A DNA stretch of 64,000 nt. Origin: Phlegmacium glaucopus (lineage: Eukaryota > Basidiomycota > Agaricomycetes > Agaricales > Cortinariaceae). How positions within the stretch are numbered: the stretch's first letter is position 1; every line of letters begins with the position of its first letter. The notes beneath the pieces were generated by a model, which worked only from the letters and a program-made list of their open reading frames with translations, ran no database searches and was not told the origin of the DNA. Shown piece by piece: positions 11,462 to 23,889 of the stretch. The position numbers and the translations under genes were made by a program. The stretch is from assembly GCA_015039465.1 (NCBI GenBank), contig MU130708.1, forward strand, positions 150,201-214,200, in the 5' to 3' direction.

Positions 11462-12790
11462 CTCGCTCTACTTGCAATTTCTCTCACATCGTCGGTGTCA
11501 GGGGCACTGTTCACGGACCCTCTCAACTACCTCAGAATACAAATTATGACTTCATCCTTGTCGGTGGTGAGTGCATCTTTCCAGTCAGAACTAATCACTT
11601 AGTCTTTGGAATCTAGCTGGAGACCGAAGCAAGACCGAAGTGGCTAGCTTCCATTATCTTTTAATTAAGGCAGGCTTAGCGTTAGTTTTTTTGCCACTTG
11701 TTTGGAATTACTCGAACTGAAGATATATTTAAGGGACTTCAACAACCTGGACATCAGAGTACTGGGTCTCTCTGCTACCCTGGCCGACACACAGTTTGTG
11801 GGTTAATTTTTTTTTGTTGTTAACATATAGCATGAGAATGAATGGGTCAGGGCTGGAAGTTCACTTCTGTCAACCAACCTGGAATGAATGATAGACCCCT
11901 GGCCTATCCGCGTGGACACGTACTTGGAGGGTCGGCATATATAAGTGGGTCTCTTCTTCTAACAATGCTATTATGATGGCCCGTGGTTGACGTTTACGCT
12001 AGACTACATGGCATTTACTCCTGGCTCGGAGGATGACTAGAATCGCTGGGCACAAGTTACTAACGACCAAGGATGGTCATAGAACTCTCTGTACCCGTAC
12101 ATGTTGAAGATGAACGTTTGAACTTCCGTCCTACGCCACTTCCGTCCGCGCACTTACAATACATATTTTAGATGAGAAGTCTCACTCCACCTGTCGACAA
12201 CCGCAATACGGCAGGCGAAATTGACCCCAATGTGCATGGAAAATCCGGTACGTCCCCCCTACTCTATGCAGTTGAAGCGAGAGTTAACATGTGGCAGGAC
12301 CTTCGAACACTAGCTTAGCCGCTCAACAGGTTTCGACCGATAATCTGGTATTACAAGGGTCTCAGCAACTCTCATCAGAGTTTTCCTTTAAACTCGACTA
12401 TAATTCCGGCAATACAATCTGCATCGGTGAGGTTCTTGGCCCTCCCCCCGTAAACTGTGCTAAATTGAAGTTTCCACCTACGTTAGACACAATACACGGT
12501 TCGGCATTTTGAAAAACATTATTTGGTGACCAAATGCTCATATCTATAAGCACAGATTGCGATGGGCAACGTTCCAGCGCGGCTAACTCTTACATTGCAC
12601 CCGCTCTTGCGACTCACCCCAAACTTCGATGTCCTAGTCAACACAGTTGTTACTAGGGACTTGCAGACAGGCACTCAGGCTGGCAATCCTGTTTTTAGAG
12701 GAGTGGAATTCACCCAAGCTGCAGATCTGATTAAACAAGCATGGGGGCCAAAAAGTCTGATAATGACTGGAACCATTTGAAGTACTCAGC
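11462..12790 (+). pseudogene. GMC oxidoreductase pseudogene (aryl-alcohol oxidase-like)
   Basis: Ordered fragments of a GMC flavoenzyme are readable. A secretory-looking start near 11470 is followed by the dinucleotide-binding start YDFILVG (about 11547-11566). Next come QPGMNDRPLAYPRGHVLGGS (about 11875-11935), a stretch matching the PGSEDD...W region (about 12010-12110), DNRNTAGEIDPNVHG (about 12195-12240), and VPARLTLTLH...NFDVLVNTVVTR to SLIMTGTI (12562-12780). Breaks include TAG at 12038-12040, TAG at 12080-12082 (where Trp is expected), a frameshift before YDF, and a TGA in place of the Gly codon after GTI. The C-terminal substrate domain with the catalytic His is missing. A complete relative lies at 39909-42193. 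The dead copy sits tail to tail with the A-T-R reductase gene. Confidence 0.85.
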
Positions 12791-12934
12791 GCAGGGCCGT
12801 AATTAACTTTTTTTTTGATACTGACTTAGAGTTATATTTAATGTTGAAATATCGAATGCCTGCGAAAAAGAAACATGTTTCGAGTAGGGATGTGAAATGC
12901 CTTGCATCCATGAGATACTGAATATAATCCCTAA

Positions 12935-15900
12935 TCACGCCACGTTTCGCTTCAACTCCGCACAGGCAAACATAACATAGGACTTTATCAATCCTTCGCC
13001 AAGCTCATAATCGACAAGCCCACCACAAGCCTTTCTACTATTTGTGGTATCCATGGAAGGATTGGAGCGGGTATACACAAAATCTTCGAGGAATGCCGTT
13101 ACTTTAAAAGCAGGATTTTCTGGGTTCTTGCGCACATGCTCCAGCCATTCTTTGAATGGGATCTGTCTTACTAGCACGTCTGGGTCAAACGTCTCTAGAA
13201 CCCTAGCAACAAGTGACCAAGGCGTGGACTTTGCATTCTCCAGATTGTAAAAAGTCGGGAAAGCTCGAGTGTCGAGAGAGGCACTATGTTGGATTTGATG
13301 GAAGAGGATGTCAGCAGCAATGTCTACGGGTAGCCAATGCATTGTCTGGAATCGAGGTTGAGCATAAGCGAAGCTGAGAACAATAACTCTTACCCTGAGA
13401 TCCTTGGGTACCATGCGTAAATATACAGAGCCTTGCATCAAAGAAGGCATATATTCGTTTCGAGGCCATGCTCCTGTATCAAGCGCGCCAGCAATCTGAC
13501 CACTGCGCACGATTGACGCACGAAACCCAGGACGCTGTGCTACAGCGGCCTCGATGATCTTCTCGGAGATGTATTTGGCATAAGAATAACCCTGATGATA
13601 GCAGAAGTCTGGACTATTCAACGATTTTTCGAGAATAAGCTGTTCGGCCGGCCAGTGCCCAACGACCGCGATAGAGGATAAGAACGTGAGGTGTGGCAGG
13701 AGAACATGCTTAGAAGATAATGCCAGATCTATTAGATGGCGTACACCAGCAATGTGTGTTTGAAACGAGGAAAGGATGCGTTTAGAGTCGATCGTCCATG
13801 CGATGTGGACGATATGAGTTACCTGCGAAGCCAACTGCGATAACTCGTTAGTTGACTCAATCTTTGTGATGGAAGGGGATGTACCTCGTCGTACACCCTC
13901 GTATCAAAGCCTAACATCTTCTTCCCAAGATCAATCTCAAGATAGACAGCCTTACCACTGCACAGTGCAGCGGCAAGTTTAGTGTAGTCGAGGCCCTTTA
14001 TTTTGAATGAATCCTGATGTCTTTGTGCCATGGATACATTTTTGTTAGGTCGGTTCAGAAGATAAACTTTCCTGACTTGCGGTTTATCTAAAAGGGTTGA
14101 AATAAATGCGGCGCCGAGCGAGCCTGTGGTACCAGTTACAGCGTATACATCCCCTTCCTGCAACACATAGGGAGACTCTGCATGATGGTCTGGAAATTGT
14201 GATGTGTAAGATGAAATCAATTGTTCAATCTGGGTCTGGAGCTCCGTTTCATGTGCAGGATTTGTCGAAATATGGGAGGCACCGGTATCGATGATGCGTT
14301 GGATATAGTCACCGAGACTAGTCACCGTAGGGTAAGAGTAGACTATATTCTTCGGCAAGGTCTCGAAATAACCCGCATGCTTAAGAGCAGCATTTAAAGA
14401 AGAACGTACGCTAGTTGCAAGTAGCGAATCAAGACCTGCAATGAATACGTCGTCGTCCACCTCTACCGCATGTCCAAGGGCATCGGAGATGAGGGCGCCA
14501 ATGAATTGCTTGGTACTACCTCTATCACGAGGATTGAAGGACATTTTCATGTCAGCACCATTCTCCAAGTCGATATAAGCAACATTAATTTCTTCTTCAT
14601 AAAGTGCCAATGATGCTTTACTCTTCACAGTGCCTTTGTCGGAAACTAAGAAAGGTTTGTCGGGTTTAGCAACGAGTACGAGGGGACGTATCAAACGCGA
14701 GTGTTGAGGAATAATCCGGTTAACGTGTTCAATGTGTGGCCAGACGTTGGCCAGATAAGTAGCAACACTGTCTGCACTGTCATAAGCCAGGGAGGACCTA
14801 GGAAGAAGAATGGCGCCGTTGAGGAAGCGGCCAGTGCCGAATATAATTGCTTGGGAGACGAGTGGGGATGCACAGAGGGCTACTTCTACAGGTAGAGTGA
14901 ATGACAGCGCTCTGGGACAGTAGATAGAAAATTACCTAGTTGTCTATTATCTGTCTTTTCTCCGTTGCTCAAAACCGTCTATCCAGTATCATGAGCTTCT
15001 TGAAAAGCCACCAAAAAAGTTATACCACGGACCACATCGTCCAAACGACCTTTGATTCTCCATAAATCCGGCTTCTTGGGATGCCGCTCCCAGAGGTCAT
15101 TGGTTAGAAACCCACGTGGCTTGTCATGATTGATGATTGGAGGCACGACATAACCGGGCTAGTATTTTACTATCAAAACCAAGGCTTTTAAAAAGGTCGA
15201 ACAGACGCACTGAGATTACGAGGCTATAATGATGTCCAGCACCATCATCGTCACTATCTATGGGCTCAAAATTGAACTCAAAAGAATCTACCAATCGTAG
15301 ATAAGGCCAATCTGATGGATCACTTTCAGGATCGTAGCATGATCTAGCCAGTACTCCCGCTTCTGTCCTGAAAAGTTGCTTGAGACAGCAGGGTGTAGAC
15401 AAAACTCAACTTGCTTACACTCCACACCAAGCTACAATGCGAACTCCTTCTCGAATAAGAAAATCCCCTACATCCTTACGGAGTGGCGCTCCACCCCAAG
15501 TGACTGTACGCACGCTTTGTAAAACAGCCTAGCAAGAAGATTAGATCGTAAACCTGGCCAAAAGCAGCAAAAACAGCTGACCAGTGACTCGTGCGAGGGG
15601 CCATCCAAATCAACAATATCTTCTAAGATACTCGGAGGCAGGAAGGCGTCAATGTCCCTATGCTGCAAGACGCGAAGGTGACGCAGAACAGATTCGGAGG
15701 AAACCGGCTTGTCAGTATCGACAATGATGCAGACACCCCCGCACCCTAATATATTTGCGTAGCACTGTGAAAGGGCTGTCAACCTGAATGTCATGAGACA
15801 AAGCCGAGGAATCGCTGACTGTAGTAAATCCGCCTCCCTAAAGGGTTTCAATTGGTCGATAAACATGGGGATAAGGTTATTGTGTGGTCATACGTACATG

Positions 15901-16725
15901 AAACAGCGGTAAGCAAGTATAGATCGGGCTGCCGACTCTGGAGGCACGATCATGAGCAATTGACATGGCTTTTGAGAGCATAAATTCGTGGCTCCAAGCA
16001 ATGGCTTTCGGATGACCTACAGCGTGGATTAGAATTTGAAATGCTGGTATTTTGGGCTAGAACAACATACCTGTTGAACCAGAAGTGTGCATATAGATGC
16101 AGGTTTCTTGAGCTTCATAGTCTCGTTCTTCGGTAGAGCTTTCTATAGCATGCAACCATGTATGCCAGGCAGAAGAACCATTCGCCAAAGGGATTGGGGT
16201 ACTCTCTTTCGTGATACTGACGGTGGCATATGATACATGACCAATATCGACGAAAGTTGATTCTAAGGCTTGATCTACGAGCAGACATTTCGCACCAGTG
16301 GATAACATGAGATGTCGCACTGCTTCTGAAGAATTGCGATTGGAAATAAACAAAACCTGGATAAATCAATATACATGTTTGAAGCATGAAAGGGGTGTTC
16401 ATACTGTCCAGCGTAGTAACAATATTGCTGTGAAATCCAGGCAGTATTGGTAACCGTTCCGACCAAGTAAACCGATGACAAAGGGCGGGTCACCCCGCTT
16501 GCGAGGAGCAAAACCAGTTACTCGAATGAGATAATCCGCCCTACGACACACATCTGAAAGAAATTGGGTCCAAGTCACGGAAATAAGTGCTGTATCTTGG
16601 TCTGAAGTGAAATCTTGCAAGACCAAGATAACCTCTCGTTCCGGATATTTCTGTGCTACGCGGAAAAAATACTCTGGTAGCGGAATGGGGGGTTTGAATG
16701 GCAGCGGTGTAAAAGTAGTCGTCAT
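12935..16725 (-). CDS. NRPS-like adenylation-thiolation-reductase (carboxylic acid reductase type)
   Basis: Eleven exons, complement(12935..13345, 13394..13834, 13885..14885, 14936..14978, 15033..15158, 15211..15367, 15419..15503, 15554..15818, 15898..16016, 16071..16356, 16405..16725), 1084 aa. Adenylation domain: A3 core YMHTSGSTGHPK, GVTEAG, RGFLTNDLW, GRLDDV...LSNGEK, and KGTVKSKA near its end. Thiolation domain: GLDSLLATS near residue 618, with the phosphopantetheine Ser. Reductase domain: VTGTTGSLGA cofactor loop near residue 718, the S...YSYAK triad, and HWLPVDIAADI. Such A-T-R enzymes activate a carboxylic acid, load it on the carrier and release it reductively as an aldehyde or alcohol. 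The substrate cannot be read from sequence. Start is a real ATG at 16725. The splice between exons 4 and 5 (15504-15553) is the least certain. No accompanying tailoring cluster is evident. Confidence 0.88.
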
Positions 16726-17240
16726 TAAGCGAGTTTGTGGGGGGGATCAAAGGACAACGGATGGATATCCAAGTGGTGGAGCATGTTGTTTAAAGTAATG
16801 GCTGAAACGAAATCAATTCGTGAACTGGAGTAAATTTCCCATACCGAGTGCTTCGGCATGGGAATGGATACTAACTTGAATTGGAATATGTGACTCTTCT
16901 TCACATGCTTGAATAGACATCGTAATGAATGCTGTCCTATGAAACAAGAAGGCAGGAGTCAGATCGATCTCTGAATAGATTTTACCCTTCCATGGTCTCT
17001 AGGCATCGGGAAATACTCCGGTCCTTAACAATATGAAATCTTCATAGCCTGGCATTGGCTGAGACCATACGAAAGAGACAGCTTTTTCGGGAGACGTGAG
17101 CTCGGTGTCGGAAGCAAGGCTGACACATTATGTGATGCTGTGCCACGTTGTTATATGCTTCCTACGACGTAACGCATCTCCTTCCTTGGAGCGATCATTG
17201 ACTTTCATAACGATGGCTACTATATACTCCCGTTAACATT
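16726..17240. other. Intergenic upstream of the A-T-R gene
   Basis: Promoter region for the minus-strand A-T-R gene and 3' flank of the unknown protein gene. No supported coding or RNA feature. Confidence 0.5.
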
Positions 17241-18589
17241 TTACAGGATAAAGAATCGTGAGCACAGCAAGACCTTATCGTTGACAGCGACATTGGGGGT
17301 TAAGGTAAACTCCGAAGAAGGCAAAGGAAGACAAGCAGGCAGAACGAATGTACTCGATTCCTCCGCGAAATTAATCTCTTGCCAAGGCCAACAAATCCGC
17401 ACAGTTCGTCCTTCTGAAAACTGATGTTGGTCGTTGAATGGGGACTTGGCCAAGCAACTCGCAAATGAGAAAACGATTCGGTAAAGATCATCCGAGTTGT
17501 ACGATGTGTGGTGTGAGTGTGAGCTGGTGCTGTTTGTCTCTCGCCGGATCCGACAGAGAGCCATGCCTGGAGAAATTAGTTTTTTATGTGAGAGAAACGG
17601 TTTTTGTAAGATCTTGATGATGTTGACACGCAAATCTGAGGATAAGAATGTATTTGCGCGTCGTTCCGTTTCTTTTTGCCATAACATGAGAGAGGTGTGA
17701 GACTGTTCGAAAAATGCAGATGCACGAGCCGCTAAACCACCTCTGGATAGAAAAGACGTCTGTATTATATAATCTTTATCAAGGTGGAGAAGAGGACATA
17801 CCGAACGAATTTAGAATTTCTGCTTTTGCCTTTCTTTTCAGGACTTAACTCTAAACCTCTTTTGTCGTGATTATCAGGATATGAACTCGGCAGGGTAATA
17901 TCAGGGTGTTGGTCGTGAAGGAAGATGGAAGCTAACTCTGCGACTCCGTGGTCTGTGGACAGATCAGTCGCAAGAGCAACTCGGGTTTTTGATATCGTGC
18001 GCAGGTTTTTGCCATCGATGGCTGGGTTTGGAGGTGGAGGAACTGGCGGAGGTTGAAGAGACTTGAAGTCTTTGGAAGAATGTTTATTTGCGAGTAAGAG
18101 AGGAGGGGGGACAGCTTGCTTTAATGGAACACTAGTATGATATAAGGTCATAATCGGTGGTTTGGGTGGTGGGCGTAGTTGAATGGGTGCATCAGCCTTC
18201 AGTTGACCTGATATCAATGACTCGTGTAAAGCAGGCAGAAAAGTACTAGGTCTGTCCATCGAGGTTCGTGAGATGTAAGGTTGACCATCAGACTGGATGG
18301 GTCTGGAAGAGAGAAGAGAATGGAGAGTAGATCTGCGTTCTTTTAGTTTATCTTCACTTTCTGTAGACGGTCTGGATAGAACAGGTCTGCGTTCCTTTAA
18401 ACTGTCTGTAGATGAATTGGATTTCAAGTTGGATGCAGGCTCGGAACCACTGTCTTTCTTGAATGCAGAGGAGAACTGAGGTACGACCGGTTTATAGACA
18501 GGCTTTGTTGTTGTAACAAAACCATCAGGAGGAGCCATTTCTATCCGCCGTCGTTTGATTGGCCGCGTTTCGTGTGGATTAGAATCCAT
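17241..18589 (-). CDS. Conserved-looking protein of unknown function
   Basis: Two exons, complement(17241..17742, 17802..18589), 429 aa. I do not recognise the family. The N-terminal half is polar and low-complexity, with a basic cluster RPIKRRRIEM that could be a nuclear localisation signal, Ser/Arg-rich repeats and a proline run (PPPVPPPPNP). The C-terminal third is ordered-looking (DLRVNIIKILQKP, ALCRIRR, RICWPWQEI, KVLLCSRFFIL). The intron at 17743-17801 restores frame with the acceptor at 17743. Start chosen at 18589 because the next upstream ATG (18649) overlaps the ATG of the divergent glycosidase gene. Shares a 58-bp divergent promoter region with that gene. Confidence 0.7.
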
Positions 18590-18647
18590 TGTATTGTGAG
18601 AGTCGAGACGATAAAGATAGGCCAGCCTTTGTTTGGTCCTAATCTCC
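18590..18647. promoter_or_regulatory. 58-bp divergent start-to-start interval
   Basis: Only 58 bp separate the start codons of the minus-strand unknown gene (18589) and the plus-strand GH3 gene (18648). Core promoters of both must overlap each other or the coding regions. No clear TATA box is visible. Confidence 0.5.
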
Positions 18648-20641
18648 ATGGCCGGCGCTATCCTAACTGAAGATATCAAACGGAATGTTGGACAGGTATG
18701 AGACAATTGGCAAATCTATCAAATACTGATATGCCATAGCAATTTGTATTTGGTTTCCATGGCTTCGAGTTGAGCGAGAACATAAAGATATTGATAAGAG
18801 ACTATCATATTGGAAATGTTATCTTGATGAAGAGAAACATCAAGAGCAAGTATTTATTACCAGTCCTTCCAACTTGACCGAGCTGAGAGTCCATTGGGTT
18901 CGTAGATGCTCGACAGACTCGTAAGCTGGTACAGGACCTCCAGCGCTTTGCGAAGGACTCTGGGCACAAGAAACCCCTCCTCATCGGCATAGATCAAGAA
19001 AATGGTATATACATAGCTTATCGTCTGATTGAAATTGTGTTGATGTACATTGCCATGCATCCATGCAGGTTTGGTTTCAGCATTTAGCTCCGTTACCGCA
19101 GGAACTCAATTGTGGGTATAGTAAATGATTGGGCCAATCTGTATTGACGTAAATCGACATCTTACGCAGTCCCGGTGCCATGGCAATTGCTGCCACAGGC
19201 TCTGCAGAACTTGCAGAAAAGGTTGCTGCAGCTACTGCAAAAGAAATGAGAATGACGGGAATAAATTGGGTATACAGTCCTGTTGCAGATGTGAACACTG
19301 ATCCTAGGAATCCGGTGATCGGTATGTGATATTCGAAATTATGAAGGCGAATGATTACCTGACGGCAAGGAATGTAGGCGTCAGGTCCTTTGGCGATGGT
19401 GCGGCTGTCGCTCATGCATACTTCAGCGGGAACTGACTTTTGAATCTACTCAATCAGATCCCGCGAAAGTTGCATTATTTGCGAGTGCTGTCAATCGCGG
19501 TCTATTGTCTGAACAAGTAGCACCTACTGCCAAGCATTTTCCAGGACATGGCGATACTCATATCGATTCGCACCTAGCGCTTCCCCGAATCATGAAAACA
19601 AAAGAACAAATATTACGAGAAGAACTGATACCTTTTCAAATCCTGATTGAATCGGGGATTCCATGTATTATGACCGGCCATATGGCGCTTCCTTTGATTA
19701 CTGGAGAAGATACGCCGTGTTCTTTGTCGCGAGAGATAACGACTACATTGCTCAGAGATGAAATGAAGTTCAAGGGCGTGATTGTGACGGACTGCTTAGA
19801 AATGGATGCGATTGCAGAGCCACAGCAGGGTGGGTGTGGGGTTGAAGTAGGGGCGTTGAAGGCGCTGGAAGCTGGTGCAGATATAGTCATGATTTGTCAC
19901 ACCTTTCAGAAGCAAAGAGGAGCAGTGGAGCAGATATATCAAGCGTTGGAAGAAGGTCAGCTATCTACAGAAGATTTCTCAGACAGCTGGGTGAGGGTAT
20001 TGGCTATGAAGGATAAGATTATTGGTGGATGGGCACAAGCTTTGGAGGACGATTTGGAATGGGAAAAGAAATTTTCCACGATACAGATGAAACATTTACA
20101 GCTCAGTCGTGAAGCCTACTCGGAGAGCACGACAATATTGTGGAACAAAACCAAAGTCATCCCGTTGAAGGTCAGCGATTTCAAAGACGGAAAGCAGTTA
20201 CTACTATTCACTCCGAAGATGGATACGATGAATCGAGCTGTTGACTCTTCCGAGTCGAGCGATAGCCTTATGAGAGGGAAAGATGGGGTCGTCAAGAACA
20301 CGGCTGGGGCGTCCTATCTCGCACTTTCATTGGCACTGGCCGAGAGAGTTCCCCTGAAACACGTCGTGTATGATGGGCTAGACCAAGTTGAGGCAATAAC
20401 TCTTGATGGATTGGCAGCTGTGATCTTTGTTCTGCGAAATGCTGATGTGAAAAGATGGCAACTTGAGTATTTGGAGAGACTTGGGCTGGGGAAATTGAAT
20501 ATTCCCGTTGTACTAGTGTCGAGCTGTGGACCATACGATCTAAATGACCGTGGAGAATGGGCTGGATGGGCTGGATACATAGCAACATACGAGTTTACGG
20601 CTGAAGCACTACAGGCTGCTGTTGCAAAGATAATGATCTAA
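18648..20641 (+). CDS. GH3 glycoside hydrolase, beta-N-acetylglucosaminidase (NagZ) type
   Basis: Seven exons: 18648..18695, 18740..18845, 18906..19004, 19069..19111, 19170..19321, 19378..19398, 19458..20641; 550 aa. The N-terminal GH3 barrel shows QFVFGFHGFE, GNVILMKRN, LLIGIDQENG, PVADVN and the diagnostic KHFPGHGDT-HIDSH motif. In NagZ-type enzymes that motif holds the Asp/His general acid dyad. The catalytic nucleophile Asp is in IVTDCLEMDAI. The C-terminal half is an alpha/beta domain. Expected activity is removal of terminal N-acetylglucosamine, for example from chitin or peptidoglycan fragments. No signal peptide is visible, so a cytosolic enzyme is likely. The second intron (18846-18905) begins with GC (A/GCAAGT). 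Only this donor keeps the frame and the family match (NIKNARQTRKLVQDLQ). Confidence 0.9.
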
Positions 20642-20742
20642 TTACCAGTCACGTGTGTTTCTATGTCGCACAGCCTTGTACAGCTATAAAATTGTTTACG
20701 ACTATTAGTCCCTAGCGGTCCTCTTATCCTCGTCCAAAGCAG

Positions 20743-23700
20743 ATGAAGAAATTATTCGGACACAAGCCAAAAGTAAAGCCAAACTCTGGATCAAGAGACT
20801 TTGCTGATGTCATTATTAAATTTATTTCTCCTGGTCAAACTCGAATCACTAACCAATTCATATCTAGGAGATACCAAGATCATCACCTCCTGTTGCGACC
20901 CCATTATACCAGAAGCTAGCGACACATGGCACACCTATTCAAACTATACCCGTTCATGCTCAATCACAACACAAAGAACCTACAGAAGAAGATTGCCCAC
21001 AACCACAACAACCACAACAACCACAACAACTTCATCACCCCACACCGCCATCCATAAATGTTGTCCCTCGTACACAATCCTTTGGCTCCTTGCCTCCAAA
21101 CAAATCACCGAAAATACCAAGCTCGGCCCCACCAAGGTCCTCTTCTCCCGCTAGTTCTGTTGCAACTATTACAAATGTATCCATTTCCACCAAAGCGACA
21201 CGCCAACCAGACCGCGACAGTCGCAAGAAAAACCAGTCAACGGCGCCTGTCGCGTTAAGTATCTTGCGAGCGCTTGAACCCCCTCGTGCTGAAATCAAAA
21301 TCAATCCAACTAGATCCCAATCAGAGGAACGTCATACGGTTTCTGAGAGTGGGTATTCGCATCGAGATAGGGAAAGAGATGTTGGGGAGAAGAGGGATGC
21401 TGGAGAGAAGAAGGAGAAACGTGGCTTTTGGGGTGGACGAGATAAAGAACGGGAGAAAGAAAGAGAGAGGGAGAGGGAGCGAGAAATCATGTTGCAAAGA
21501 GAGAAGGATCGGACCGGAGAGAGGGGTGGAGACAGGCTTGGAGACAGGCTTGGAGAACGCGACCGTGATCGAGGAAGAGAGATCTGGAGGGAAGACGAAA
21601 GTACTGCTAAACTGACACACATGATCGGTGAATGGAAATTACATTGGGCCTTTGTCATTATCGCTGAAGCCCAATCTGCCAGGTTTCTTAACAGCTACTG
21701 CTGCAGAGGATTGGACTCTTCTGATGGACGTATGTGACCGAGCGTCTTCCAGCGAGTCTAACGCAAAAGCAGCTATACGAGCATTGAGATATGAATTCAA
21801 GTATTGTCGCCACTTTCATCCGGCTCTGGGCTCTCCCTCATTTACATCTCTATAGGTCTGGTTCACCTGCAGCCCAGTTATCTGCGGCAAGGGTGCGTTC
21901 CTTCGGATCCTTTCTGACTGTTTTTCTTCTTCTGACTTTCTGCATACAGCTATGGTTTTTCATGTTGCTGAACTCATCGGATATCTTTATATATCAATCT
22001 ACCTCCCGGAAATTTCTCGATGCCCTTGAAGAACTTCTTTCTTCACCAAGAACCTCTCCGGTAGTTCGTGAGCGTTTGCTCGAGGTGGTAGCGGCTGCGG
22101 CATATGCTAGCGGAAATAGTAAGTTAAGACTGATATCATAAAAAAATTCCTAATTTGGATTAGAGAAAGGTAGTCGACACGAAAGAGATGGATTTAGAGG
22201 GCTTTGGAAGCGCGTGAAGCCATCTGACAAACCAGATGAGGTATCTGCCCTTTTTTAATGACTGGTTGATTTAAGCAATTCACCATCATCAGGGAATACC
22301 CTTTGATACAGACGATGCAATGTTCCAGCCTCCAAATACCGGTCAAGGAGCTGGATATGATATTCCAATTGTATCTTATCAGGAGTCAAGTCCATTACCC
22401 ATCGATTCTACTCCCGTGACTCCGATTCCTGTTGGTCCATCTCTTATTTACCCTTTGGAAGTTAATACTCAATTTTTTTGCAGGCTGCCAACACGAAGCG
22501 TAAATCTCCCGTCCGTAACCATATAATTTCACCGGACGAGGATATGCGTCGACTCTTCCAGGAATGCACGATTGGTCAAGGGAATGCGGCATTATTGTCT
22601 CAAGCCCTAGCGCACTCCAAACCTGAAGATCTGAAGAAAAAAGAAATCATCAAAGTTTGTCATGTTCGCATTTACAAACCAAACGTATTTAATATGTGTG
22701 CTTAGGAGTTCTATGATAAATGTCGGTCATCACAAGAACTCATATATGCCCAAATCCCTTGGGCATCGGCCGGCGCGGAACATTCCCGCGCCATCAACGA
22801 CAAGGCGGATATTGCACGGAAACATACCAATTCTACCGAGTTGAACCTTGCAGTCGACGATAGTGGCGTGCCAGTCGAGCAAACCATGGAGGAGAAATTG
22901 CTGGCTGCCCTACTTGTGGCCAATGCTGACCTCATGGAAGCTCTCCAGCAGTATGAAGACTTGCAACGGGTTGCATTGGAGCGCAAGACCGAAGAGCGCA
23001 GTCGGAAAGAACTTCGGATAGAGCGTAAAGTAAGCTATATTTTCTTCCTCCAAAAGATCCACAGTTGAGCTTGGCTTTCAGCATCGAGACCTCGAGAATC
23101 TGGCTTTATCAGAGCTATCGGCAAGCAATACCTCTTCAAGGCCTTCCACACCACGATCTCGCCCGCACACTCCCCAACACCCTAATTTGGTTCATCCTCT
23201 CCCACAACATCCTCCCTCATCAGAGGCTGATCACGACCCCATCTTCATAGCGCCGAGCTTAGCCCCTCCGCCTGCGGCGCCTCACGGACCTCGATCGCCT
23301 GCTCCGATTTCCTTACACACCAGAACGCCGTCACCGGGAACGCCGAGAGTAGACTCTTACATGAATGGACATGATGTACATGAAAATATACAAATGCCTT
23401 CGCTCAACGGATTCAATGATGACTATCCGTTTGCTAAACCTAGCGCAAAGGCTCTTGGAAAACGAAGAGTAGTAGAACTGGACAATTTATCGGATCGTAA
23501 GCATAATTCATCATTTCTGGATAACGCTGCTATGTTGATGATTGTAAATAAAGCGCCTGACGATGTCGATGACGTGTACTTTGATAAAGAGCACCCCTTT
23601 GCCTCGGGCGATGGTGCTGATCCCGAGTTTGAAGATGAAAATGATGCTCGCAGGCATCAGCCTCCTGTGCATTTTGTGTACGACGCTGTGGCGGAGAGGA

Positions 23701-23753
23701 TGCGTCAGAGATTAGAGGGGAGAGAAGAACTGGTCGATAATAGGGTGCATTAG
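20743..23753 (+). CDS. VHS-domain (LSB5-like) adaptor protein
   Basis: Ten exons: 20743..20808, 20868..21627, 21683..21800, 21856..21892, 21950..22118, 22164..22240, 22293..22430, 22484..22654, 22706..23029, 23082..23753; 843 aa. After a basic start (MKKLFGHKPK) come Pro/Gln repeats (CCA/CAA codons, 20990-21030) and a very charged Arg-Glu tract (about 21440-21490). A VHS domain follows (KLTHMIG, DWTLLMDVCDRAS, SAARLWFFMLLNSSD, LEELLSSPRTSPVVRERLLE). Further on is a helical region compatible with a GAT domain (MEEKLLAALLVANADLMEAL). The C-terminus is disordered and Pro-rich. VHS-GAT proteins bind membrane cargo or ubiquitin in endocytosis and sorting. Yeast Lsb5 links to actin patches. Runs in tandem 101 bp behind the GH3 gene. 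Confidence 0.85.
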
Positions 23754-23889
23754 CAATACGCCAGCCGTGGAATAGGGATGGACTACAAACTGTGGTTGTT
23801 ATATTTATCTAAAGCTCTTTATAATAGCTATTAGGTCAATTGTGACATAACGTCACACGGTTCAAGTTACTAAGTACCACCACTACATA

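Noticed and set aside
11462..18589. Secondary-metabolite cluster around the A-T-R gene
   Set aside because: Only one intact enzyme gene. Neighbours are a pseudogene, an unknown protein and a glycosidase, with no transporter, P450 or regulator.
21035..21658. Several long minus-strand frames opposite the VHS gene
   Set aside because: They mirror the Arg/Glu and Pro/Gln codon repeats of the plus-strand gene and have no motifs.
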